Positions 51,545 to 60,452 are shown, counted from the first letter of the stretch. The stretch: 64,000 bases of DNA from Gp6-AA40 sp036407095 (GCA_036407095.1 DASWZV010000009.1:40767-104766); one strand, 5' to 3'. Numbers and translations are program-made. The notes: generated by a model from the sequence alone, not told the origin.

Positions 51545-52437
51545 CGAGGACCGTATTCGGCGCTGCGGCGCTGGTCCTGGCGACTTCCCTCTGTGTCACC
51601 GTCGCAGCCCAGCGTTCGTTTCACGCCGAAACGCGTCTGGTTGTGCTGAACGTGACGGTGACGAACCGTCACGGCGAACTGGTCGGAGATCTGGATCGGG
51701 ACGCGTTCAGTGTGTACGAAAACGGCCGGCCGCAGCCGATTTCCGTCTTTCGGCGCGATGATGTCCCGACCTCCCTCGGCGTGATCATCGACAACAGCGG
51801 CAGCATGCGGTCGCTGCGCGCGGGCGTGGAGGAGGCGGCGCTCGCCTTCGTTCGCGCGTCGAACCCCGATGACGATGTGTTCGTGATGAACTTCGCGGAC
51901 AAGGCGCGCGTGGACGTGCCGTTCACGAATGACATCCATGTGCTCGAGGATGGCATTGCGCGTGTCGATTCGATCGGCGGCACGGCCATGCGCGATGCGA
52001 TCGTGTCCGCCGAGTCGTACCTGCGCGAGCACGGATCGCACGACCGCCGAGCGCTGCTGCTGATAACAGATGGGGGCGACAACGCCAGCCAGGTATCGAG
52101 AGCCCAGCTTCGAAAGGTGATCGAGCACACGGGGGCGGCGGTGTTTGCCGTAAGCCTGGCCCGGGAGGACGAGTCGTCCCCGTCACGAAAGGACCGAGTC
52201 GAGCTCGACGACCTCACGGAGCTCACCGGCGGTGAGTGCTTCACCGCATCGATTCACGATGTCGATCGAGTGGTGTTGGACATCGCGCATCGCATTCGAC
52301 AGCAGTACACGATCGCGTATACGCCCGCGAACCAGGCGCTCGACGGCTCGTACCGCAACGTTCGAGTGAAAATGGTGAAGCCGTCAGGGCTCACGGCACG
52401 AAGTCGCTCCGGATACTGGGCCACGCCGGTCCCGTAG
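51541..52437 (+). CDS. VWA-domain exported protein (acidobacterial type), second copy
   Basis: A 298-residue paralogue of the protein at 36602. A signal peptide (RTVFGAAALVLATSLCVTVAAQ) is followed by an Ig-like FHAETRLVVLNVTVTNRHGE and a VWA domain with MIDAS DxSxS (D84, S86, S88, in VIIDNSGSMR), LLLITDGGDNAS and the ending QQYTIAYTPANQALDGSYRN and VRVKMVKPSG. The start is GTG overlapping the PepSY stop. A longer reading from 51031 in another part of the same frame is an artefact of the neighbouring PepSY sequence. The function is probably protein binding at the cell envelope. Confidence 0.88.
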   Translation: MTRTVFGAAALVLATSLCVTVAAQRSFHAETRLVVLNVTVTNRHGELVGDLDRDAFSVYENGRPQPISVFRRDDVPTSLGVIIDNSGSMRSLRAGVEEAALAFVRASNPDDDVFVMNFADKARVDVPFTNDIHVLEDGIARVDSIGGTAMRDAIVSAESYLREHGSHDRRALLLITDGGDNASQVSRAQLRKVIEHTGAAVFAVSLAREDESSPSRKDRVELDDLTELTGGECFTASIHDVDRVVLDIAHRIRQQYTIAYTPANQALDGSYRNVRVKMVKPSGLTARSRSGYWATPVP

Positions 52438-52580
52438 GTCGCGCCGACCGAATCTTCTCAGGCTGCAACAACACATCCGTCGTCGTCGATGCGAGCACGG
52501 CAAAGCGGTGGGGTCGTGGCCCGCAAGGGCCGATCGTCGCGGCGTGGTTCATCGTGATCAAGTAGTAAGATCTTTCGCTC

Positions 52581-52991
52581 ATGACGACCACGCTGCTTCT
52601 TCGCATCGCATCGGTGATCTCGCTCGTCTTCACGGCGGGCCACAGCCTGGGCGGCTTACAGAAGTGGTCGCCGATGGGCGAGAACGACGTACTCAAGTCG
52701 ATGACGACCGTTCGCTTCGATACCATGGGCGCGAACCGCTCGTACCTCGATTTCTTCCTGGGTTTTGGGTGGTCGCTTAGCGTGACCCTGCTGCTGCAGA
52801 CGGTCCTCTTGTGGCAATTGGCGGGTCTGGCCCAGCCAGACCCGGCTCGCTACCGTCCGATGATCGCCGCGTTCGCCCTGGCAACGCTGGGCGGCGGTGT
52901 CATTGCCTGGCGCTTCATCTTTCCAGTGCCGGCGCTCTTCTCGGCTGTGTTGGCGATCGTGCTCGGGGCCGCGTACTGGGTAGCGCGCTAG
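52581..52991 (+). CDS. Four-helix membrane protein, uncharacterised
   Basis: A 136-residue protein with four hydrophobic segments (LRIASVISLVFTAGHSLGG, FFLGFGWSLSVTLLLQTVLLW, MIAAFALATLGGGVIAWRFI and VPALFSAVLAIVLGAAYWVA). The loop GLQKWSPMGENDVLKSM between helices one and two is conserved in uncharacterised acidobacterial and leptospiral proteins as I remember them. The ATG lies nine bases after a -10-like TAAGAT (52567-52572), so it may be leaderless too. No clear function. Confidence 0.72.
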   Translation: MTTTLLLRIASVISLVFTAGHSLGGLQKWSPMGENDVLKSMTTVRFDTMGANRSYLDFFLGFGWSLSVTLLLQTVLLWQLAGLAQPDPARYRPMIAAFALATLGGGVIAWRFIFPVPALFSAVLAIVLGAAYWVAR

Positions 52992-53121
52992 CGGCGTGGC
53001 AGATGCGTCCCAGCACGCGGCGATTGCACGCCGCTTGCGTTTGCCTCGATTCGCATGGCTGCCGCTCTATACAGAGCCGTCAGCTCTTGCGCCGGCGACA
53101 GAGCTCTCCGTTGATCGCACA

Positions 53122-53260
53122 TCAGCGCAGGAGCAGCTTCTGCACCCGCCAGTTCGAAGTCTCGGCGACGTACAGCTCACGCTCCGTAGGGCACGCGAGC
53201 GCGTGCGCACCGGAGAACTGCCCGAGGTTGCGGCCGGAGCGACCGATCACCCCCAGCACC
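53122..53260 (-). repeat. 139-bp copy of the 3' end of the NHL-propeller gene
   Basis: Matches 56726-56864 at 136 of 139 positions in the same orientation, with the mismatches all single substitutions. It covers the last codons of the NHL gene including its stop. On the minus strand it reads GVIGRSGRNLGQFSGAHALA with CPTERELYVAETSNWRVQKL. No NHL start is nearby, so it is a detached fragment. Confidence 0.9.
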
Positions 53261-53323
53261 ACAAAACGACCGAATGCCGATTGCCGCGGTCCAGCGCGGC
53301 CGGGGGCTTGGCACTGAGCCCGG

Positions 53324-53329
53324 TATAAT
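53324..53329 (+). promoter_or_regulatory. -10 box of the kinase gene, leaderless arrangement
   Basis: A perfect TATAAT ends ten bases before the GTG at 53340 and no ribosome site lies between. The following bases CTGCCCG match those after the TAGAAT of the TIR gene (19028). A TTGGCA at 53308 is only ten bases upstream, too close for a -35 box. Confidence 0.55.
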
Positions 53330-53339
53330 CTGCCCGATT

Positions 53340-55946
53340 GTGCCAGTTGCTGCGGGTTCGCGCCTCGGCCCGTATGAAGTGGTGTCGCCGCTCGGCAGGG
53401 GCGGCATGGGCGAAGTGTGGAGGGCCCGCGATACTAAGCTGAACCGGGACGTGGCCCTCAAGATCTTGCCCGAGGCGTTCTCGCTGGACGCCGATCGTCT
53501 CACGCGCTTCAAGCGCGAGGCGCAGGTTCTCGCGTCCCTGAATAACCCCCACATCGGCGCGATCTACGGCTTCGAGGACTCCGACGGCATCCACGCGCTC
53601 GTCCTCGAACTCGTCGATGGTCCCACGCTGGCCGATCGCATCCGCGAAGCGCCGGTTCCGATTGACGAGGCGCTCGGGATTGCCAGGCAGATCGCTGACG
53701 CGCTCGAATACGCGCACGAGCGAGGAATCGTTCACCGCGACCTCAAGCCCGCCAACGTAAAGGTGGCCGGCGACGACACGGTGAAGATTCTCGATTTCGG
53801 CCTTGCGAAGGCCCTCGCGTCGGACCTCTCTGCGGAGGACATCGCCGACTCACCAACGATCACTCAGATGGCAACCGAGGCAGGTGTGCTGCTGGGGACG
53901 GCGGCGTACATGTCACCGGAGCAGGCGAGAGCCAAGCGGGTGGATCGGCGCGCAGACATCTGGGCGTTTGGCTGCGTGCTCTACGAGATGCTGACGGGGA
54001 AGATGGCGTTTCGCGGCGACTCGGTGACGGACACGCTGGCAGCTGTGTTGAAGAACGAGCCGGACTGGTCGCGACTCCCCCCGGCAACGCCGCAACACAT
54101 TCGCGTCCTCGTGCGCCGCTGCTTGCAGAAGGACGCCCGCCAGCGCTTGCAAGCAATGGGCGACGCCCGCATCGCGCTCGACGAGGTTCTCTCCGGCGCA
54201 CCAGAAGGCGTTAGTAGCGCGGGCGTCTCACCGGCACCATGGTGGCGCCGAACCCTTCGGTGGTCCATTGCGGGCGGTGCGGTCATAGCGGCGCTGGCTT
54301 TCCTCTCAGTTCTCGTCATCACTTTGAACGCACCTTCGCGCGTTTCTGGGCCCCTCAATTCGGAGCAGATTACCTTTTCTGCCGACCGAAAAGACGGTCC
54401 CATTCTCACGGATGGAACGCGAGTCTATTTCCAGAGTCAAGGTCATCCCGTAGAAATGTCGGTGAACGGCGGCCCCATGGCTCCACTGCGAGCGTCCGTC
54501 TCCGGCTTGACAATGCTGGACATTTCTCCGGATGCGTCGGAAATGCTGGCGTTGAAGCGGGATCTGAACGACGACAACAACCGAGGTTCGCTCTGGTCGG
54601 TTCCGGTTCTCGGGGGCTCTCCGAGAATGCTGGGAAACCAGACCGCTCAAAGGGCGCACTGGTCGCCGGACGGCCGTTCGCTGGTGTATGCCGATGTGAA
54701 TTCGGTCTTTGTGAGCCGTGGAGATGGCGCGAACCTGCGAAAGATATGGGACGCTCCAGGTCCGACTGATCTGCCGTATTTTTCGCCCGATTCGAGCCGC
54801 GTCCGCGTGACCGTGAGGAGTAACCCAGTCAGAATATGGGAATTGAACGTTGACGGCGGTTCCCCGCATCCGCTCGATCTTGATTGGCCGGAGGACGCTG
54901 ATATGTCTGCCGGCCAATGGACCCCGGATGGGAAGCATTTCGTCTTCATATCGCATCGCGATGGCCCCGCTAATATCTACGAGCTCATCCCACCGCGCTG
55001 GTTCGAGTTTTGGCAAAAACCGTACGCGGCCCGATTGACGGGCGGCGGCATTGATGTCCTGGCGGTGGCGCCCAGTCACGACGGCGCAGGGCTCTTCACT
55101 GTCGGACAAGTCGCTCAGGGAGCGATGCAAGGTTTTGATCCGGAACAGAAACGTTTTGTGCCCTTCCTGGGCGGCTTCGCCGCTTCGGCGTTTGTGATCT
55201 CACCCGATAAGAAGTGGATGGCGTACGTAGACTATCCTCTGCACCATCTCTGGCGCAGCAAACTGGATGGCAGTGAGAAATTGCGACTGACAAACTTTCC
55301 TTCCACCATGCCGCGATGGTCCCCGGATAGTAAGAGAGTTGTGTTTTCCGATTGGTGGGCAAGTGTGATGCAGCTTTACGTGATATCGGCTGATGGGGGC
55401 ACGGCCGAAAAACTGATTCCGAATCCTAATCGAGAAGTCTGGCCGGCTTGGTGGCCAGATGGACGATCGATCGCGTTTAACGACTTTCCTGTCTCTGGGC
55501 AGTTAAGGGCAATCAAACTTCTCGATCTTGCCACGCGGAAGATATCCGTCATGCCGGGTTCGGAGGGCTCTATCATGCCCACGTGGTCGCCGGATGGGGA
55601 GTACATGGTTGCGGAGGCGAACAATCCGCTGCGCCTGGTGCTGTACTCAGCGCAGTCCGGCACCTGGAAGGACCTGAAGACATTTGGCGCCTACTACTCG
55701 AACTGGGTCTGGTCGGGTGACAGCAAGTCTCTTTATATCGTCATCCAGGATAGAGAGGCGGGCGCCGAGGCTGGAGTGTATCGGCTGGCAATCGCGGACG
55801 GGGCATGGAACCGGATCGGCACGCTCGATGGAATCAATCTCAGCCGGCTTTCAACCGATAGCTTTCCCAGCATCACGTTGGACGATCGGATCGTCATGAT
55901 GAGTGATATGAGCGTCTTTCAGATCTATTACTTGAAGTGGAACTAG
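53340..55946 (+). CDS. Ser/Thr protein kinase with PD40 beta-propeller
   Basis: An 868-residue membrane kinase. The kinase domain has the glycine loop LGRGGMGEV (18-26), catalytic lysine K41 (VALKILP), the HRD loop VHRDLKPANV near 131, DFG (ILDFGLAKA) near 150 and APE-like SPEQARAKRV; all key residues are intact. A single helix (LRWSIAGGAVIAALAFLSVLVIT) follows near residue 300. The extracytoplasmic part is a WD40-like PD40 propeller with repeats such as WSPDGRSLVYADV and MPRWSPDSKRVVFSDW. The likely role is sensing outside the membrane and signalling by phosphorylation inside; targets are unknown. GTG at 53340 is preferred because it lies right after a -10 box and begins the homologous AGSRLGPYEVV. 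Confidence 0.93.
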   Translation: MPVAAGSRLGPYEVVSPLGRGGMGEVWRARDTKLNRDVALKILPEAFSLDADRLTRFKREAQVLASLNNPHIGAIYGFEDSDGIHALVLELVDGPTLADRIREAPVPIDEALGIARQIADALEYAHERGIVHRDLKPANVKVAGDDTVKILDFGLAKALASDLSAEDIADSPTITQMATEAGVLLGTAAYMSPEQARAKRVDRRADIWAFGCVLYEMLTGKMAFRGDSVTDTLAAVLKNEPDWSRLPPATPQHIRVLVRRCLQKDARQRLQAMGDARIALDEVLSGAPEGVSSAGVSPAPWWRRTLRWSIAGGAVIAALAFLSVLVITLNAPSRVSGPLNSEQITFSADRKDGPILTDGTRVYFQSQGHPVEMSVNGGPMAPLRASVSGLTMLDISPDASEMLALKRDLNDDNNRGSLWSVPVLGGSPRMLGNQTAQRAHWSPDGRSLVYADVNSVFVSRGDGANLRKIWDAPGPTDLPYFSPDSSRVRVTVRSNPVRIWELNVDGGSPHPLDLDWPEDADMSAGQWTPDGKHFVFISHRDGPANIYELIPPRWFEFWQKPYAARLTGGGIDVLAVAPSHDGAGLFTVGQVAQGAMQGFDPEQKRFVPFLGGFAASAFVISPDKKWMAYVDYPLHHLWRSKLDGSEKLRLTNFPSTMPRWSPDSKRVVFSDWWASVMQLYVISADGGTAEKLIPNPNREVWPAWWPDGRSIAFNDFPVSGQLRAIKLLDLATRKISVMPGSEGSIMPTWSPDGEYMVAEANNPLRLVLYSAQSGTWKDLKTFGAYYSNWVWSGDSKSLYIVIQDREAGAEAGVYRLAIADGAWNRIGTLDGINLSRLSTDSFPSITLDDRIVMMSDMSVFQIYYLKWN

Positions 55947-56143
55947 TCTTCTCATCCACATTCAGGACGGTACACGCTTCTTGTTTTCCCGAGAAGATGC
56001 AAGTGACCGTGCTGCAGCCGATTTCGGGACTGGCCATTTGGGCTATCGAACTTCCACAGCGTAAGTCGTTGATCCACACGTCTGGATGATGACGCGGCAC
56101 GGTTGGGAATAGATGTCGCCTGCGCGTGCTGACACGCACCAAA

Positions 56144-56553
56144 TCACACGATGGCACTTTTCGAGTTACGTGCGGACGACGCTTGGGAGTACTCCCCCTT
56201 TGGTTCGATTCTTGCGGCAAACGTCTGGACCGCGATCGTATCGCCTCTGATCAGGAACGTGTCCGCGGCGAACACGATGTCCGCCGACGCGCAGTTCGCC
56301 ACACGAGGTAGACCACGTCCTCAGCGACGTGCAACGTGTCCATCGAGAATTCGTACGTCCCGGGTTTGAACAGCGAGGCAAGAACGCCTTCGAAGAACCC
56401 GCGAATCGCGTTCCTGCCCTTGAGTGCGCCGTCGGGACCGATCAGGATGGAGTCGTCTGTGTAATCGCTGAGAATGGCGTCGAGATGCCCGGAGCCAAGA
56501 GCCGCGAGATGGTTCTCGAAAACCTGCCGAGTGGTGCTGACCTCAGTTGCCAT
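56144..56553 (-). pseudogene. NTF2/SnoaL-like gene broken by a frameshift
   Basis: The first frame reads VFENHLAALGSGHLDAILSD, SILIGPDGALKGRNAIRGFF and LHVAEDVVYLVWRTA, a nuclear-transport-factor-2-like fold (SnoaL or polyketide-cyclase group). The true continuation, ASADIVFAADTFLIRGDTIA and VQTFAARIEPKGE, is in another frame. The switch lies in a GCGCG run near 56287-56292 and can be repaired by removing two bases or adding one. A sequencing or assembly error is possible. Confidence 0.75.
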
Positions 56554-56725
56554 CGCCCCGACCTCCTGAACAATGATCGGAACGAATCGAACCGCTATCC
56601 TATCCGCTTTCCGACCCGCCTGACCTTGGTGCCGACGAGGGTCCTTTGCGGGTCGTCAGCGTGCAGCGAGCCGGGTTGATGACCAACGGAGCGCATGGTG
56701 CGGTAATAGCACCAGCGGAGGCGGG

Positions 56726-57787
56726 TCAGCGCAGGAGCAGCTTCTGCACCCGCCAGTTCGAAGTCTCGGCGACGTACAGCTCACGCTCCGTGGGGCACGC
56801 GAGCGCATGCGCACCGGAGAACTGCCCGAGGTTGCGGCCGGAGCGACCGATCACTCCCAGCACCGTGCCGTCGAGCGCGACCTTGAAGATTCGTCCGGGG
56901 TACGTCGATTCCCCCACGAAGAGCACCTGAGTGGGACCGGGTGTCATGCAGAGCGAATTGGGCGCTCCGATCGCCTGCTTGAGACGGTCGCCGGTGGGTG
57001 TCGGGCCGTTGACGGGGCGGGAGGTGGGATCGGGTGGCACATCGATCGAGAACATGCGCTTGAAGTTGCCATCGGTGTCGAACACCTGGATGCGGTGGTT
57101 CGTGCGATCGCCGACGTAGATGTTGTCTCGCAGGTCGATGGCAATCGAATGCGGGATGTCGAATTGGCCAGGGCCGGTGCCCTTCGATCCCCATGACTTC
57201 ACCCAGTCGCCGTTCTTGTCGTACTTGGCGACGCGCGAATTGACATAGCCGTCGGTGATGTAAGTGTTGCCCTGCGAGTCCCACGCCACGTCGGTCGGCT
57301 GACGGAAGTTGCCGTCCACCGGCGGCAGCGGCGGATCCGGATGCCCGAGCGGCTCGGCACCGTCGGCCGCTTCCTGTTTCCGGCCGAACACCCAGACGAC
57401 GCGGCCCTGCGGGTTGAACCGGACGACCATGTTCGAGCCCTTGTCGATGGCCCAGATGTTGTCGTTCCGATCGATGCGCACGCTGTGCGCCTCCGACCAG
57501 GCATAGAGACCCTTGCCGATCTCGCGCACGAAGTTGCCGTTCTGATCGAATTCGAAGAGTTGGGCTGCAGCGGCGCCAAACGCGGGCCCGTTCGCGCTGT
57601 TCGAGCGCGAGAAGACGAACACGTGGCCGTGCGAGTTCACGGCCACACCAGGGACCTCGCCGAAGTTCATACCGGGAGGAAGATTGGGGTAGTTGGGTAC
57701 CGACGTGAAGAGAATCTCGGGTGCGTGCTGCTGTGCGAACGCAGACGCGGCGAGAAGCATCGCCGCCGCAAACAGGTATCTCTTCAC
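56726..57787 (-). CDS. NHL-repeat six-bladed beta-propeller protein, exported
   Basis: A 353-residue protein. The signal peptide MKRYLFAAAMLLAASAFAQQ is followed by NHL-type blades, for example DSQGNTYITDGYVNSRVAKY, GPGQFDIPHSIAIDLRDNIY and NHRIQVFDTDGNFKRMFSID. The sequence is related to peptidyl-alpha-hydroxyglycine alpha-amidating lyase-like propellers, but the lyase metal and catalytic residues were not verified. GTG start with a strong AGGAGGAAACC site. It is the last of a run with the small membrane protein and hydrolase genes upstream on the same strand. A copy of its last 139 bases lies at 53122. Confidence 0.88.
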   Translation of the reverse strand: MKRYLFAAAMLLAASAFAQQHAPEILFTSVPNYPNLPPGMNFGEVPGVAVNSHGHVFVFSRSNSANGPAFGAAAAQLFEFDQNGNFVREIGKGLYAWSEAHSVRIDRNDNIWAIDKGSNMVVRFNPQGRVVWVFGRKQEAADGAEPLGHPDPPLPPVDGNFRQPTDVAWDSQGNTYITDGYVNSRVAKYDKNGDWVKSWGSKGTGPGQFDIPHSIAIDLRDNIYVGDRTNHRIQVFDTDGNFKRMFSIDVPPDPTSRPVNGPTPTGDRLKQAIGAPNSLCMTPGPTQVLFVGESTYPGRIFKVALDGTVLGVIGRSGRNLGQFSGAHALACPTERELYVAETSNWRVQKLLLR

Positions 57788-57813
57788 GGTTTCCTCCTTC
57801 CGGACGGGAACGA

Positions 57814-58218
57814 TCAGGGTCGGATCCCTGCGTTGTGGCTGTACGCCTTGAACGTCATGACAAACCCGCAGACCAGCAGTACGCCTTCCAAGACGATGAA
57901 CACGGTCGTGCTTGTGTTCGCGGAGCCGCGCTGATACGTCCCCGCAGCAAACATCCTGAACAAACCCAGACCCAAGAAGAACCAGCCTGAGAGCGTTACG
58001 AGCACGGTCCAGTCGCGCACCCAGCGATTGTGAGCACGCGCGATGGCTAAGCCCGCCACGAACATCAGGACACCCGAGAGGTACACGACGGGAGGGATTT
58101 GCGCATCGTACAAATGCGGCTGCACCAGCGGAAACTCCGAAACGATCATCGCAACGATGGTGGGGCCGACAAGACCCGCAATTCGCTTCGAGCTTTGCAC
58201 GTGCCCTTCCGACACCAT
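57814..58218 (-). CDS. Small four-helix membrane protein, uncharacterised
   Basis: A 134-residue protein with hydrophobic segments LVGPTIVAMIVSEFPLVQ, PPVVYLSGVLMFVAGLAIA, WTVLVTLSGWFFLGLGLFR and VFIVLEGVLLVCGFVMTF. Not recognised as a named family. It starts four bases after the stop of the alpha/beta hydrolase gene, so the two are almost certainly co-transcribed, and it lies 26 bases before the NHL gene. Confidence 0.75.
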   Translation of the reverse strand: MVSEGHVQSSKRIAGLVGPTIVAMIVSEFPLVQPHLYDAQIPPVVYLSGVLMFVAGLAIARAHNRWVRDWTVLVTLSGWFFLGLGLFRMFAAGTYQRGSANTSTTVFIVLEGVLLVCGFVMTFKAYSHNAGIRP

Positions 58219-58222
58219 CGTG

Positions 58223-59077
58223 TTACGCAGGCCGATGCGCCTTGAGGAAGGAATGAATCTGGCGCACCGCCAGAGGGATTCGCTCCTTCGGTTCCTTCCA
58301 CGGGAAGATGCTCACTTCGCTTTTTGGCGCGAGCATCGCACACTCCATGGCGACGGCTAGTGGGTGCGCAGGGACGTCATCGGGCAGGACCAGGATGGGG
58401 TTCTGGCAACTCCGCACGAAATCGCGTGTCACGGTGAAGAGAAAGTCAGGGTTGGTTTCGAACATCCGGGTCGTGAATTGGTCGGTAGTCTGGATCGTGA
58501 TCTCGGGGCGCTTCGCAATCAGCGCCGGACCCCAGCTTTTCCAGAATGTGCCTGGGTATTTCGGGTCGCGCATCTCCGGACGCCAACCCACCGGCTGCGC
58601 CATCACGGCTGCGGCAATACGAGCGGGTGCGCGCTTCAAGAGACTCCCGATGAAGGGGCCGCCGATGCAGAAACCCATCACCATGAACTTGTCGATCTTC
58701 AGATGATCCATCAGGCCGAGTTGGTCGTCGGCATAGGATTCCCACGGTCGATCGATTTCGACCGGGCCGGTGGACTGGCCGCTCGGGGCGTTACGCAGGT
58801 CCGCCGTGATGCAGCGATACTCTCGCTTGAACTCTTCGATCGCATTGAAGGGCGAGTTGCCGGTGAAGAAGGCAATCGTCGAGTTCAATCCGCCGCCCGG
58901 AAGCAGTAAGAGCGGGAAGCCGGAACCGGCCTCTTCGTAGTAGATGCGAACAGCGCCCCGCTCGTAGAACTTACCAGTTCCTCCTGTGCCCGATTGCTGC
59001 GCGAAAAGCCGCGGCACGGCGGCTGTTGCTGCTGCCGCAGCTCCCGCTGCCAGTACGGTTCGTCTGGACACTCCCAT
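58223..59077 (-). CDS. Tat-exported alpha/beta hydrolase with a cysteine nucleophile
   Basis: A 284-residue alpha/beta hydrolase. A twin-arginine signal (SRRTVLAAGAAAAATAAVPR) sends it to the periplasm. The oxyanion region is LLLLPGGGLNSTIAF, and the nucleophile elbow reads GFCIGG with Cys137 in place of Ser. A Cys in the GxCxG elbow is known in dienelactone-hydrolase-type enzymes. The start is decided by AGGAGG at 59087-59092, which is nine bases before ATG 59077; the codons upstream of it overlap that site. It lies 51 bases after the epoxide-hydrolase-like gene. Confidence 0.85.
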   Translation of the reverse strand: MGVSRRTVLAAGAAAAATAAVPRLFAQQSGTGGTGKFYERGAVRIYYEEAGSGFPLLLLPGGGLNSTIAFFTGNSPFNAIEEFKREYRCITADLRNAPSGQSTGPVEIDRPWESYADDQLGLMDHLKIDKFMVMGFCIGGPFIGSLLKRAPARIAAAVMAQPVGWRPEMRDPKYPGTFWKSWGPALIAKRPEITIQTTDQFTTRMFETNPDFLFTVTRDFVRSCQNPILVLPDDVPAHPLAVAMECAMLAPKSEVSIFPWKEPKERIPLAVRQIHSFLKAHRPA

Positions 59078-59128
59078 AGCAGGCATCCTCCTCACGTAGG
59101 GGCCGCCTTCAGGCGGGCCAATTCACCA

Positions 59129-60412
59129 TCACGAAGATTTCAGGAAGCCGATCAGCTGCTGGCTCACGATCTCTGGCTGCTCCTCGTGAGGCCAGTGGCC
59201 GGCACGATCCACGAGCTGCACGCCTCTGAATTTCGTATACCCGGTCTTTCCGGCACCCTCGGCGCCTCCCGCGATCCGGTTGGCGCCCCAGTCCTGTTTG
59301 CCCGCAATGAACTGCGCGGGAACGTCGATGGTCCTGCCCGAGAATGTGAGTTGCTCGGCGATGTTTGCGGGAAACGCGGTACGCCGGTGCCGGTAATTGT
59401 GCAGCGCCCCGGTCCACCCCGATGCGTCGTATTCCTGCCCGTAGACATCGCACTCCGCTTGAGTGAACCACTTGCAATTCGTGATGTACTCCTTCGACGG
59501 CATGTACGCGACCATCGTGGCCGGCATTCCTCTGTCTCTTCGCATCACGTAGTACTCCGGCATCCTCGCGTTCTCTGCCGCGGCCTCTCTCGCGGTCGGC
59601 ATCGGCCGCAGCGGCGTCAAGTTCTGGTTGCCGGGAAACTCGCCGCCTTTCATGTAATAGAACGCGCGGAAGAAGTCGCTCATGCTCTGTGGCATGTGCT
59701 TCATGTCTTCATCGGCCTGCTTGCTGGCCCAGTACTCCTGATAATCGCGGCGCGGCGGATTGAGCTTCGCGAACTCCGCATCGAGTTCCGCAGCGGTGTA
59801 CGCAGGTTTTGTTTCCGTGCCCGCGAAAGGGAACGATGGCGGTGCACTGCCCAGCCCCGAGACTGTCGTCAGGCGGGCAAACATGTCAGGGCGAACGATC
59901 GCGGCATACGTGGCCATGAGCTGACCTTGATCGTGTCCGACGATGAGCTCGGCTTTCCGGTAGCCGAGCGCAGAGACGAGCGCGATCTGGTCGCGCACCA
60001 TGTTGAGCGTCAGGAACGGCGTGGGATCCGCGTCCCAGGATCTGTCCCAGCCAACCGTGCGCCCATACCCGCGGCAGTCCGGCGCGATCACGTAGTAGCC
60101 CGCGTCTGCGAGCGCGGGCATCACCTTGCGCCAGCTGTAACCCAGGTTCGGAAACCCATGGAGCAGCAGTACGAGAGGCCGCCCCTGCGTTCCTGCCTCG
60201 AGCATGTTTACGGTGAGGCCATTGACCTTCGGCACGAGCCGCGCTTTGACTCCCGCGGGAAGCGTGTTGTTGCCGTACGGCGGCAGCTTCTCGAAGGACG
60301 CCATTGTCGTGATCTGCGCCCATGCAGGGGACGAGATCGCCATGGCTCCGAGCGCCGAAGCGCCCGTGAGAAACTCGCGTCTCGAGAGTCCGGACGTCGT
60401 CGTACCAGCCAT
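59129..60412 (-). CDS. Tat-exported epoxide-hydrolase-like alpha/beta hydrolase
   Basis: A 427-residue alpha/beta hydrolase with a twin-arginine signal (LSRREFLTGASALGAMAISSPAWAQ region). The HGFP oxyanion motif (85-88) and a nucleophile elbow VGHDQGQ with Asp161 point to the epoxide hydrolase/haloalkane dehalogenase branch. The late AGHWPHEEQPE carries the catalytic His. An insertion of about 100 residues sits in the cap region. The substrate is unknown. ATG at 60412 is chosen for its GGAGG site and because it directly precedes the Tat motif. It lies 40 bases after the TerC gene and before the Cys-type hydrolase on the same strand. Confidence 0.88.
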   Translation of the reverse strand: MAGTTTSGLSRREFLTGASALGAMAISSPAWAQITTMASFEKLPPYGNNTLPAGVKARLVPKVNGLTVNMLEAGTQGRPLVLLLHGFPNLGYSWRKVMPALADAGYYVIAPDCRGYGRTVGWDRSWDADPTPFLTLNMVRDQIALVSALGYRKAELIVGHDQGQLMATYAAIVRPDMFARLTTVSGLGSAPPSFPFAGTETKPAYTAAELDAEFAKLNPPRRDYQEYWASKQADEDMKHMPQSMSDFFRAFYYMKGGEFPGNQNLTPLRPMPTAREAAAENARMPEYYVMRRDRGMPATMVAYMPSKEYITNCKWFTQAECDVYGQEYDASGWTGALHNYRHRRTAFPANIAEQLTFSGRTIDVPAQFIAGKQDWGANRIAGGAEGAGKTGYTKFRGVQLVDRAGHWPHEEQPEIVSQQLIGFLKSS

Positions 60413-60452
60413 GTCGCCTCCTGCGCCTCGCCCGTTGAAGGTCGTGCACAGT

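Noticed and set aside
53301..53313. TTGGCA before the kinase TATAAT as a -35 box
   Set aside because: Only ten bases separate the two; sigma-70 promoters need about 17.
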